Below, piece after piece: positions 1-5,937 of a stretch of 11,123 nt of DNA; positions within the stretch are counted from its first letter, which is position 1; each line of letters begins with the position of its first letter. Both the position numbers and the translations under genes were made by a program. This stretch comes from an uncultured Clostridia bacterium (GTDB taxonomy: Bacteria; Bacillota; Clostridia; Oscillospirales; CAG-272). The stretch is from the NCBI GenBank assembly GCA_937894775.1, contig CALAXC010000189.1, forward strand, positions 1 to 11,123. Reading direction: 5' to 3'. The notes beneath the pieces are model-generated. The model had not been told where the DNA came from. It saw only the letters and a list, made by a program, of their open reading frames with translations, and made no database searches.

Positions 1-67
1 CGTGGGAGAATCGAACTCCCGTTACCGCCGTGAAAGGGCGGTGTCTTAGCCGCTTGACCAACGGGCC
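1..67 (-). tRNA. tRNA-Glu (anticodon TTC), 3' end cut by window edge
   Basis: Read on the minus strand, this begins with the acceptor strand GGCCCGT at 67 and shows a D-arm, an anticodon stem around the loop CTTTCAC (anticodon TTC) and a T-arm containing GTTCGATTC. The last three acceptor bases (ACG) lie at the window edge, so roughly the final four acceptor bases plus ACCA are outside. It starts 3 bases after the end of tRNA-Met and is almost certainly co-transcribed with it. Confidence 0.95.
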
Positions 68-70
68 ATA

Positions 71-147
71 TGGTAGCGGAGGTTGGACTTGAACCCACGA
101 CCGACCGGGTATGAACCGGTTACTCTAGCCAACTGAGCTACTCCGCC
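71..147 (-). tRNA. tRNA-Met (anticodon CAT)
   Basis: A complete 77-base tRNA with encoded CCA (complement of 71-73). The acceptor stem is GGCGGAG with CTCCGCT, giving a G-T pair at position 1-72. The anticodon loop TTCATAC gives CAT. A paired 1-72 position and an ordinary anticodon stem point to elongator Met rather than the initiator; a CAT anticodon modified to read isoleucine codons cannot be excluded from sequence alone. It is the first gene of a two-tRNA unit whose promoter lies about 30 bases upstream. Confidence 0.93.
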
Positions 148-175
148 ATATCGCTTAACCTTCAAGCGCTTGATT

Positions 176-204
176 ATTATAACATATTAAAATAGCTTTG
201 TCAA
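176..204 (-). promoter_or_regulatory. Consensus sigma-A promoter for tRNA-Met and tRNA-Glu
   Basis: On the minus strand the -35 box TTGACA (204-199) and -10 box TATAAT (181-176) are both perfect and 17 bases apart. Transcription should start near 169. The 10-base palindrome CAAGCGCTTG (163-172) lies at the predicted start. A perfect promoter is typical for stable RNA genes in low-GC bacteria. Confidence 0.85.
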
Positions 205-324
205 TACATTTTTTAAAAAAATTAAAACTTTTTTATTTTTACTAATATACTTTTCTCTACCAGCCAAATAAGTTAATTAAAAACAACACAAACATTGATT
301 TTAACTCTCGATACCCCCCTTTAA

Positions 325-407
325 TACCGCTCCCCTTCAAGCCCCGTTTTTTTTAATTCGCAAAAATAATAGACGGCATATCGAAATATGCCGTCTATTA
401 TTTTGGT
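325..407. repeat. Repeat copy 1 with 19-bp hairpin (second copy at 614-697)
   Basis: This 83-base stretch is nearly identical to 614-697, differing only in the A/T run before the hairpin. It contains perfect 19-base arms at 363-381 and 386-404 around the loop CGAA. In the other copy this hairpin directly follows tRNA-Leu and acts as its terminator; here no gene precedes it. The ~145 bases to its left (181-324) are plain AT-rich sequence holding only the tRNA promoter. Confidence 0.85.
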
Positions 408-613
408 AGAAATATTTACCAAAGCTATACTGTCGGGTGCAAACAAAAAACAAACGGCAGCACAGACAGCGACGTTTGGCTGTCGGCACTGCCGACTGGT
501 GCGAGAAACGGGACTTGGTCTCGTCGCTGCGACGCAAAGCCGAGTTTTGATTTCGGCTTTGCTACGCTCCTCGGTCTTCCGCGGCTCTGACAACACACTG
601 TGTTGTCATTCAC
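408..613. other. Non-coding mosaic segment rich in short hairpins
   Basis: This stretch lies between the two repeat copies and has no credible gene; its open reading frames run through repeats and into tRNA sequence. It is less AT-rich than its surroundings and holds several inverted repeats. One is a two-part hairpin at 455-494 (outer arms CGGCAG/CTGCCG, inner arms GACAGC/GCTGTC). Another pairs AAAGCCGA with TCGGCTTT near 536-560. A third pairs GACAACACA with TGTGTTGTC near 588-606. It also holds a copy of the tRNA-Leu 3' end. Confidence 0.6.
497..517 (-). pseudogene. 21-base fragment of the tRNA-Leu 3' end
   Basis: These 21 bases are identical to 694-714, the last part of tRNA-Leu including the CCA complement. 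The match ends abruptly before the T-loop completes, so it cannot be a tRNA. It is in the same orientation as the intact gene about 180 bases away. Such a piece could be left by duplication or recombination at a tRNA 3' end, or be a displaced half of an attachment site. Confidence 0.75.
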
Positions 614-697
614 TACCGCTCCCCTTCAAGCCCCGTTTTTTAAAAATTCGCAAAAATAATAGACGGCATATCGAAATATGCCGTCTATTATTTTGGT
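614..697. repeat. Repeat copy 2, adjoining tRNA-Leu
   Basis: Matches 325-407 almost throughout, starting at TACCGCTCCCCTTCAAG and running through the hairpin into the CCA end of tRNA-Leu. The two copies are about 290 bases apart in the same orientation. Confidence 0.85.
653..694 (-). terminator. Intrinsic terminator of tRNA-Leu
   Basis: Perfect 19-base arms (653-671 and 676-694) enclose a four-base loop that reads TTCG on the minus strand. The hairpin begins at the last base of the tRNA's CCA and is followed on the minus strand by T-rich sequence (TTGCGAATTTTT). Position and structure fit a factor-independent terminator. Confidence 0.75.
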
Positions 698-777
698 GCG
701 AGAAACGGGACTTGAACCCGTACGGTGTAACCACACGCCCCTCAAACGTGCGCGTCTGCCAGTTCCGCCACTCTCGC
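694..777 (-). tRNA. tRNA-Leu (anticodon GAG)
   Basis: An 84-base class II tRNA with a long variable arm and encoded CCA. Acceptor arms are GCGAGAG and the complementary strand before ACCA. The anticodon arm CACGT-TTGAGGG-GCGTG gives anticodon GAG, for leucine codons CUC and CUU. The T-arm contains GGTTCAAGTCC. It has its own promoter just upstream. Confidence 0.94.
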
Positions 778-808
778 ATATAAACCTTGTCGCTTGCGCA
801 ACATTGGT

Positions 809-837
809 ATTATACTACACTTTCTTGAAATTGTCAA
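809..837 (-). promoter_or_regulatory. Consensus sigma-A promoter for tRNA-Leu
   Basis: On the minus strand TTGACA (837-832) and TATAAT (814-809) are both perfect with a 17-base spacer. The predicted start is near 802, about 25 bases before the mature tRNA. The bases 838-960, between this promoter and mgsA, are AT-rich with no GC hairpin, so I see no clear terminator for the mgsA transcript. Confidence 0.85.
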
Positions 838-960
838 TAGTTTTTTAAAAAAACTTTTTTATTTTTTTATTTTTTTCAAAAACATGTCAGTTAAACTCTT
901 ACAAGCGGCAACAACTTTGGTCTTACCTATTTCTATTCACACCATTAACAAGATAAGTAA

Positions 961-1338
961 TCAAATAAAAGTACCGTTTTTCAACGCCTCAAGCATAACC
1001 GTTGCCGAGCTTACATTTGTTGCAAGCGGTATCGACTGAACATCACAAAGTCTGAGAAGTGCCGAAACATCCGGCTCATGCGGTTGTGCCGTAAGCGGAT
1101 CGCGAAGAAAAATTATAAGTCCAAGCTCGCCGTTTGCGAGCATAGCACCTATCTGCTGATCTCCGCCAAGAGGTCCGCTCTTCATTCTATGGATAGGCAA
1201 AGCAGTTTCACCCATTATGAGCGTTCCCGTTGTTCCTGTTGCGTAAAGTTCATATTTTGCAAGAACATCCTTATATTTCTTTGCAAGCTCTATTATATCA
1301 TCCTTTTTCTTATCGTGTGCTATCAATGCAATTTTCAT
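961..1338 (-). CDS. mgsA: Methylglyoxal synthase
   Basis: Cytosolic enzyme that turns dihydroxyacetone phosphate into methylglyoxal and phosphate, a bypass of lower glycolysis used when sugar phosphates accumulate. The 125-residue protein keeps the family signatures: IAHDKKK at residues 6-12, the phosphate-binding TGTTG at 34-38, SGPLGGDQQIG at 54-64 and FLRDPLTAQPHEPDV at 77-91. H8, D9, D60, D80, H87 and D90 match the E. coli catalytic-site residues at a constant offset of 11. It ends about a dozen residues earlier than the Bacillus protein, past the catalytic core. The ATG at 1338 was preferred to an in-frame upstream one because the protein then begins with the conserved MKIALIAHD, with GGAG just before it. 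It starts one base after the stop of the upstream gene, suggesting translational coupling. Confidence 0.95.
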   Translation of the reverse strand: MKIALIAHDKKKDDIIELAKKYKDVLAKYELYATGTTGTLIMGETALPIHRMKSGPLGGDQQIGAMLANGELGLIIFLRDPLTAQPHEPDVSALLRLCDVQSIPLATNVSSATVMLEALKNGTFI

Positions 1339-1339
1339 A

Positions 1340-1678
1340 TCATTCTCCGTCTTTATCCTGAGCTTCTTCCAAAGCTTCGTTTTCTCTTGCTTCTTTTTTT
1401 GCTTTATCTTCATCTATCTCTGCCTGAAGCGCTTTTCTATCCTCTCTCAGCTTATCGATAGATTCAATATACATCGCTATTCGTTCAGCCTGCGACTCAC
1501 CTGTTTTCAACTGTTTATAGGTAAGTCTGCCCAGCACCTCATAGCGGTCGGAAAGCTTTGAATCTATTTGATGAAGTCTTATATATTTTGCCGCAGTATC
1601 CGCAACCTCTTCGGTCTTCTTGACCGCCTTTCCCGCTGCACTTTTTACCTTTTTACAAAAACTGTTCCATTGAGACAT
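1340..1678 (-). CDS. Small charged coiled-coil protein of unknown function
   Basis: A 112-residue soluble protein with no signal peptide or membrane segment. Residues 5-35 form a basic amphipathic helix (KKVKSAAGKAVKKTEEVADT), 36-60 contain a helix ending in LGRLTYKQLKTGE, and 64-112 are strongly charged and probably coiled coil. The pattern resembles the N-terminal part of small Firmicutes proteins that often end in a zinc ribbon; no cysteine pairs are present here. GGAGGT lies 6-7 bases before the ATG. It is first in a two-gene unit with mgsA, driven by a promoter at 1707-1735. The tight coupling to mgsA is the only functional hint and it is weak. Confidence 0.8.
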   Translation of the reverse strand: MSQWNSFCKKVKSAAGKAVKKTEEVADTAAKYIRLHQIDSKLSDRYEVLGRLTYKQLKTGESQAERIAMYIESIDKLREDRKALQAEIDEDKAKKEARENEALEEAQDKDGE

Positions 1679-1706
1679 AACGCACCTCCGTACACATTCT
1701 TTATTT

Positions 1707-1735
1707 ATTATATACCAAAAATCATTAAAAGTAAA
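1707..1735 (-). promoter_or_regulatory. Sigma-A promoter for the coiled-coil gene and mgsA
   Basis: On the minus strand TTTACT (1735-1730) and a perfect TATAAT (1712-1707) are 17 bases apart, about 30 bases before the start codon. It lies back to back with the unassigned promoter of spoVAC in the same 130-base gap. Confidence 0.65.
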
Positions 1736-1808
1736 GCAAAAAGCATAATTTTTTTATTTTACGTAAAAACTACTAAAAAATAAAGAATATTTTTTATGAG
1801 GTAATCCT

Positions 1809-2255
1809 ATGAATATTGACAAAAAACAATACAAAAAATATGCAGATGCGCACGCAAAACGCTCTCCGCTTTTAAAGAACTGTTTATTTGCATTTTTAAT
1901 AGGCGGATCTATCTGTCTTTTGGGCGAGCTTCTTTCGATGCTCTATTCTTCATTCTCTGCTATTCCCTCTTCAATTGTTCCGACGCTTACCTCGATAACT
2001 CTTATTTTTATATCGGTATTATTAACGGGATTAGGAATTTACGATAAAATAGCAAAACACGCAGGTGCGGGAACCCTCGTTCCTATAACCGGATTCGCTA
2101 ACGCCGTTTCTTCATCCGCTATTGATGCACGTTCAGAAGGATATGTTCTCGGTGTGGGAACTAAAATTTTTACCGTTTCAGGCCCTGTAATTTTATACGG
2201 TACTCTTTCGGGCGCAATTTACGGTGTGATATATTGGATATACACTCTTTTTTGA
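1809..2255 (+). CDS. spoVAC: Stage V sporulation protein AC (SpoVAC)
   Basis: Inner-membrane subunit of the SpoVA channel that moves calcium-dipicolinate into the forming spore and out at germination. The 148-residue protein has the usual length and about three membrane segments (roughly 22-46, 57-77, 115-142). The family hallmark GAGTLVPITGFANAV is at 86-100, followed by a conserved stretch ending in EGYVLG at 110-115. GAGGT stands 8 bases before the ATG. It normally sits in an operon with spoVAD and spoVAE; here it is alone, flanked by divergent and convergent genes, so its partners must be elsewhere if present. A possible sporulation promoter (TCATT at 1722-1726, 17 bases, CATAATT at 1744-1750) is only a partial sigma-G match. 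Its TGA directly abuts the stop codon of the convergent gene. Confidence 0.93.
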   Translation: MNIDKKQYKKYADAHAKRSPLLKNCLFAFLIGGSICLLGELLSMLYSSFSAIPSSIVPTLTSITLIFISVLLTGLGIYDKIAKHAGAGTLVPITGFANAVSSSAIDARSEGYVLGVGTKIFTVSGPVILYGTLSGAIYGVIYWIYTLF

Positions 2256-2768
2256 TCATTTGAGCGATTTTATTAAAATATCTTCTATTGCATCGTTTAA
2301 CTCCGCAGATTCGGTAAATATAAAAATCACATATTTTCTATATGTAAAAAGATTTATCCACTTACTTGCTTCCTCCCATTTTGTAAACCTCAGTCCAACT
2401 TTAAGTACGTCTGCACGTTCATAACACATTTTAAGTATTTCATCGGTTTCATCCCTTGAATAGCACTCAAAAATTGCTATTTCATAGGGATCTGCCGATG
2501 ACAAAAAGCAAGCATAATCCTTAACTCCGTTAAGCGCTGTTAAGAATCTTTCGCTATAAAGAGTTCTTTTTTGCATTTCTGACATATAAAAGCTGCTGCT
2601 CTCATCGGCAGATTTCAAAAACATATATCCATTCTCGCTGTAATTATCTATTCCGTATTCTGCGGCGATAAGTAAGAGCTCCTCGCAGCTCTTTTTTTCG
2701 TTCTCGCAAGAACTGAATACAAGAAAGAGTGCGAGGATCAAAAGAAATAAAGTCCTATATTTTTTCAT
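2256..2768 (-). CDS. Small lipoprotein, possible DUF4358 family
   Basis: A 170-residue secreted lipoprotein. Residues 1-20 are a lipoprotein signal (MKKYRTLF, then a leucine-rich core) ending in a weak lipobox VFSS before C21. The mature part has an alternating pattern, with PYEIAIFECYSRDETDEIL in the middle and KYVIFIFTESAELNDAIEDIL at the C-terminus. This resembles DUF4358 lipoproteins of Clostridia; that match is from memory and tentative. Function is unknown. GGAGAG precedes the ATG by about 9 bases. It lies 45 bases downstream of the sugar transferase gene and is probably co-transcribed with it. Confidence 0.75.
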   Translation of the reverse strand: MKKYRTLFLLILALFLVFSSCENEKKSCEELLLIAAEYGIDNYSENGYMFLKSADESSSFYMSEMQKRTLYSERFLTALNGVKDYACFLSSADPYEIAIFECYSRDETDEILKMCYERADVLKVGLRFTKWEEASKWINLFTYRKYVIFIFTESAELNDAIEDILIKSLK

Positions 2769-2813
2769 ATTTTGCGGCTCTCCGTTATCAGCTTTTTTTA
2801 ATTATATGCTTTT

Positions 2814-3437
2814 CTATTTTTTTATATTCTCTTGACAGTATATGCCCTTTCCTACAAATACACATCCCATAGTCAAAGCTATAATTTTTATATCAAGCCT
2901 CATTTTAACGTTATCGAGATACATTATATCATTTTCTATTTTTTCGCTGTCACACAAAAGATTTCTGCCTTTAACCTGTGCGAGTCCCGTAAGTCCCGGT
3001 CTCAACGCATATATCCCCGCATCGTTACGTATACGGTGTACCTCTGTTTCCTCACATATCAACGGTCTTGGACCTACAAGGCTCATATCCCCCAACAAAA
3101 CATTAAAAAGCTGTGGCAGCTCATCCAGGCTGCTTCTGCGCAAAAATCTTCCTACTCTTGTAACGTATTTTTGCGGATCTTCGAGATCCTTTGCGGGAAT
3201 ACTCTTCGGTGTTTCGCTGAACATTGTTCGGAATTTATAGCAGGTAAACACCTTCATTTTGCGACCGCATCTTTTTTGCTTGAATATTACCTTTCCACGT
3301 GAATCAATTTTTATTGCTACAGATATTATAAGCATCGCAGGAATAAGCAAGATAATTAATATCAACGAAAACAAAACGTCAAGTCCCCGTTTTATATACT
3401 TGCAATAAATGCCTAATATCCCTTTTTGTTTTTTCAT
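2814..3437 (-). CDS. Undecaprenyl-phosphate sugar-phosphate transferase (monotopic, PglC type)
   Basis: Transfers a sugar phosphate from a nucleotide sugar to undecaprenyl phosphate on the cytoplasmic face of the membrane, the first step of capsule, exopolysaccharide or glycan assembly. The 207 residues form only the catalytic core, as in PglC-like enzymes, without the larger WbaP-type N-terminal region. One hydrophobic hairpin spans about 18-42. Family motifs follow: FKQKRCGRK (52-60), CYKFRTM (66-72), SSLDELPQLFNVLLGDMS (102-119) with the catalytic pair D105-E106, VGPRP (121-125) and RPGLTGLAQVKGRN (146-159). GAGAGGAT is about 6 bases before the ATG. Sugar specificity cannot be told from sequence. 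No other glycan genes are in the window, so it may serve a locus elsewhere. Confidence 0.93.
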   Translation of the reverse strand: MKKQKGILGIYCKYIKRGLDVLFSLILIILLIPAMLIISVAIKIDSRGKVIFKQKRCGRKMKVFTCYKFRTMFSETPKSIPAKDLEDPQKYVTRVGRFLRRSSLDELPQLFNVLLGDMSLVGPRPLICEETEVHRIRNDAGIYALRPGLTGLAQVKGRNLLCDSEKIENDIMYLDNVKMRLDIKIIALTMGCVFVGKGIYCQENIKK

Positions 3438-3449
3438 ACTAATCCTCTC

Positions 3450-3469
3450 GATTACAGTTTACTGTGATC
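3450..3469. promoter_or_regulatory. 20-bp imperfect palindrome, possible operator
   Basis: The sequence GATTACAGTT meets TACTGTGATC; the half-sites agree at 8 of 10 positions, with core ACAGT-NN-ACTGT on the other strand. It lies 13-32 bases upstream of the sugar transferase start, between its ribosome binding site and the likely promoter region, where a repressor could act. I cannot assign a regulator, and I see no good promoter match here. Confidence 0.35.
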
Positions 3470-3508
3470 AATATAAATTAGCATTTACATTTTTATTTCA
3501 TTTAATAC

Positions 3509-3759
3509 AAAAACAAGGGGGCTGAGTCATTCAGATGCAGAAGTCGTGATTTGGTTCTCGTCGGCGTACAAAGGTACGCCAGAGGGCCAAAGCGCGGCTA
3601 AAAAACACACATAAAAATGGAATTTGAGAGATTTTTCTCGAAAATTCCTACAAAAAACAGCTTAAACCATGCTTGTTTTCACGGTTTAAGCTGATTTTTA
3701 TTTATTTTTATTTCGTGTGTTTTTGTTCTGCGCTAAATGACGCAGCCCCCCTGCTTTTT
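3509..3759. repeat. Structured ~250-bp inverted-repeat element (MITE-like or structured RNA)
   Basis: The ends (about 3509-3531 and 3735-3758) are imperfect inverted repeats centred on GGGGGCTG and CAGCCCCC: 8 pairs, one mismatch, then 6 pairs. Inside them, CAGAA-type arms and a long A-rich arm (3600-3618 with 3704-3724, containing ACACAC/GTGTGT) also pair. Three hairpins sit within: 3551-3590 (9 plus 7 pairs, loop AAAG), 3619-3648 (7 pairs, GA/GA internal loop, 4 pairs, loop TTTT) and 3658-3693 (perfect 11 pairs). No open reading frame fits. It abuts the stop codon of the cyclophilin-like gene and fills the 323-base gap to the next gene. It could be a non-autonomous mobile element, an elaborate terminator or a non-coding RNA. 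Confidence 0.7.
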
Positions 3760-3760
3760 A

Positions 3761-5113
3761 TTATGTATTTTCCTTTACAAAGCTTACCGATGTAAGAACA
3801 ACATCGGTTTTCGGCTTCCCCTCTTCATCAATTTCAACACCTGCAAGTACATCAAGATGCTCTATTCCGTGAACGATATAGCCAAATGTTGTATAGTTAC
3901 CGTCCAGATCTGTAGAATCAGCCTGACACATAAACAAATAGTTCATCGCTGTTTCGTAGCTATTTGTACGCATAGCGGCTAAAACGCCTCTCTTATGGGA
4001 AAGATTATTTGTAAATCCGTTTTGAGTAAATTCACCGTTAATATATATATCTGTATCCTCTTCGGTCTCGGCGCCTTCTTCACTCTCGCTTTTTTCTTCT
4101 TTATTTCCAAGCTGTACTACAGAATAACTATTTTCGACCTTTGCTATAAAATCGATTATATTTCCGTTATAAAAGCCTTCTGCAACAAATTTTTTAAACG
4201 CTTCTACCGTTTTGGGAGCTACCTTTGGGAAAAGACGTATCAACAGCCTTGCTTCATATCCGTCAGCAGTATTGTTCTCATCAATTTTCACCTTTGCATC
4301 GGTTTTAAATGTGAAAAGAACGTAATCTGTTGCTTCCTCACAAGCTACAAACTTTGTGATATCCTTGATCTCGCTAAGATCTATCTCATCGGCTTTCAAT
4401 GGGATCCTGTAAGAATCAACATCATCGGGAGGCAATATTTTTTCAACCTTACCGACATTTTTTATATAAACTATTATATCGTCCTGAACGGGAATAGATC
4501 CCTCATAATTATATTTCATACTTCTCGAAAAACCCGTCACTGTACCGTCTTTATCAAAATACACCTGATAAGCTGCAGGCTCTGTGATATTTCCACCGAC
4601 AAGCTCTGTATATTCTTCGACAGTTATTATAAACTCAAGCTTATAAGAATCTCCGTCAACCAAGAAAAGCTGATCGGCAAATTTAGATTCGGGTAAATCT
4701 ATTAACATTCCGTTATCGGTAATACTGCCCCACTCTGTCATAAAGTCGGAAAACGTGACCTCTATCTGTTCTTTTTCACCGTTAATATCCTTATACAGCT
4801 TAGTTCCGTCATGCAAAAAGAATTCTTCGTAATCGGTAGCCGCATAATTATAATAAAAGCTGTCGCCCGAAGATCTATAGAGCGTAACGGCAGGATCACT
4901 CTCCTCAACACCTTCATTCGTAGTTTTATAAAGGCTCTCAATAACTATTTCATAATTTGTTAGTGACTTTATGTACTGAATAGCTTCGGCGTAGAGTTCT
5001 GCGGGAGTTTTATCCGCCAAGAGCTTAACACTCTCCTCTCCGTCATTCTTATTACAGCCGAACAAAGAAAATATTAATATGATCGATAACAGAATAGCTG
5101 AAAATTTTTTCAT
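3761..5113 (-). CDS. Lipoprotein with a degenerate cyclophilin-type PPIase domain
   Basis: A 450-residue membrane-anchored lipoprotein; the signal ends in lipobox SLFG before C20. Residues about 30-265 form an unrecognised extracytoplasmic domain. Residues about 270-447 follow the cyclophilin fold pattern: APKTVEAFKKF, then GVLAAMRTNS (376-385) and DLDGNYTTFGYIVHGIEHLD (402-421). Cyclophilins catalyse prolyl cis-trans isomerisation. Here the segment matching the catalytic FHR-FMxQGG stretch (317-336) has no arginine and reads SVVQLG, and the active-site histidine position in LDGKH is Y407. An acidic insert (EEKSESEEGAETEEDTD) lies at about 339-355. It may be an inactive scaffold or chaperone for exported proteins. 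AAGGA overlaps the stop codon of the upstream metallophosphoesterase, 12 bases away, so the two are tightly coupled. It is last in the operon. Confidence 0.82.
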   Translation of the reverse strand: MKKFSAILLSIILIFSLFGCNKNDGEESVKLLADKTPAELYAEAIQYIKSLTNYEIVIESLYKTTNEGVEESDPAVTLYRSSGDSFYYNYAATDYEEFFLHDGTKLYKDINGEKEQIEVTFSDFMTEWGSITDNGMLIDLPESKFADQLFLVDGDSYKLEFIITVEEYTELVGGNITEPAAYQVYFDKDGTVTGFSRSMKYNYEGSIPVQDDIIVYIKNVGKVEKILPPDDVDSYRIPLKADEIDLSEIKDITKFVACEEATDYVLFTFKTDAKVKIDENNTADGYEARLLIRLFPKVAPKTVEAFKKFVAEGFYNGNIIDFIAKVENSYSVVQLGNKEEKSESEEGAETEEDTDIYINGEFTQNGFTNNLSHKRGVLAAMRTNSYETAMNYLFMCQADSTDLDGNYTTFGYIVHGIEHLDVLAGVEIDEEGKPKTDVVLTSVSFVKENT

Positions 5114-5125
5114 AATTTTAATTCC

Positions 5126-5896
5126 TTATTTTTTATTTTTACCTTCAACATCGATTATAACCACCTCACGTGGATTGAATATTCTGGGTGGAAGAAAAGT
5201 AAGTCTTAAGCCCTTGCTTATCACAAGTCGGTTTTCGTGCACACCCGACGTATATTTAGGAAAAAGTCCTTGTCCAGGAGCATAAATTCCCTGTCCGAAT
5301 ATGCGCCATTGACCGCCGTGAGCGTGTCCGCTTACGATAATATCTATGGGAAGCTCCCTTATATATTTCTCATAATATTCAGGATGGTGACAGATCAGTA
5401 TTTTGGGCATATCAAGTGCCGCAAATCCGCGCAAAAAATCAAGATCGGGAATTCCGTTTTTATTTATAAGACCTGAAGCAAGACCTCCAAATGCTATACC
5501 GTCAACTACGGTATAGTTATTTATAAGAAAGTTCACGCCCGAGCCTTTTATAAGCTTCAAAGTTTCTTTAGTATAATTGCGTTCTATACTTTCAAAATCC
5601 TTCCAATTTTTAAGGTGTGAATGAACCGCTCCGTCCTCGTGATTTCCCGTACTGTAAAAAGTTGGCGCTATATTCGCAGCTTCTTTAAGGATCGGAAAAA
5701 CGGGGGCATTCTTTTTTTCAAAGCTTCCGTCAAGCGCCTCAAAGATATCTCCGCCAAAGAGAATATAATCGGGAGATTCCTCTTTTACAAGTCTCATAGG
5801 CTGTTTATAGCTTTGCGCGTGAAGGTCAGACACAAGTGCGAATCTTATATTCTTATCAAATCTATCCGAACTTATTTTATAAAAAATTTTTCTCAT
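5126..5896 (-). CDS. Metallophosphoesterase (YkuE/YaeI-like)
   Basis: Two-metal phosphoesterase of the calcineurin-like fold. The 256 residues carry all five motif blocks in order: SDLH (D24, H26), GGD (D50), GNHE (N85, H86), CHHPE (H170, H171) and SGHAHGGQ (H191, H193). The tail GIYAPGQGLFPKYTSG and the PPRIFNPREVV near the C-terminus are typical of the YkuE/YaeI group, which act on phosphodiester or phospholipid-like substrates; the substrate here is unknown. Unlike many relatives it has no N-terminal membrane segment or signal peptide, so it is probably cytosolic. AGGAT precedes the ATG. It is the middle gene of a three-gene operon, 41 bases after the asparaginase-like gene. Confidence 0.92.
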   Translation of the reverse strand: MRKIFYKISSDRFDKNIRFALVSDLHAQSYKQPMRLVKEESPDYILFGGDIFEALDGSFEKKNAPVFPILKEAANIAPTFYSTGNHEDGAVHSHLKNWKDFESIERNYTKETLKLIKGSGVNFLINNYTVVDGIAFGGLASGLINKNGIPDLDFLRGFAALDMPKILICHHPEYYEKYIRELPIDIIVSGHAHGGQWRIFGQGIYAPGQGLFPKYTSGVHENRLVISKGLRLTFLPPRIFNPREVVIIDVEGKNKK

Positions 5897-5937
5897 AAAA
5901 AATCCTAAATCAATATTTTATTCGCAGTGAATATTAT

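Noticed and set aside
325..697. CRISPR array
   Set aside because: Only two repeat copies about 290 bases apart, with a palindromic terminator-like core and no regular spacers.
388..783. Plus-strand reading frame of 131 codons and its minus-strand counterparts at 321-613
   Set aside because: They run through the hairpin repeats and the tRNA-Leu gene, lack a ribosome binding site and follow palindromic sequence; the protein ends in translated tRNA.
838..960. Intrinsic terminator for mgsA
   Set aside because: Only A/T-only inverted repeats are present (AGTTTTTT type); no GC-containing stem could be found.
794..1039. Plus-strand 81-codon frame
   Set aside because: Covers the tRNA-Leu promoter and runs antisense into mgsA; no ribosome binding site.
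1722..1750. Sigma-G promoter for spoVAC (TCATT, 17 bases, CATAATT)
   Set aside because: Only 9 of 12 positions match and the -35 is poor in an AT-rich background; mentioned in the gene entry but not listed as a site.
2832..3302. Two long plus-strand frames opposite the sugar transferase gene
   Set aside because: Antisense shadows of a gene with all the family motifs.
3501..3765. Target-site duplication flanking the inverted-repeat element
   Set aside because: Flanking bases are A/T-rich and short TA or TTA matches are expected by chance; the exact ends are uncertain.
3995..4696. 233-codon plus-strand frame
   Set aside because: Antisense to the cyclophilin-like lipoprotein; low-complexity hydrophobic translation and no ribosome binding site.
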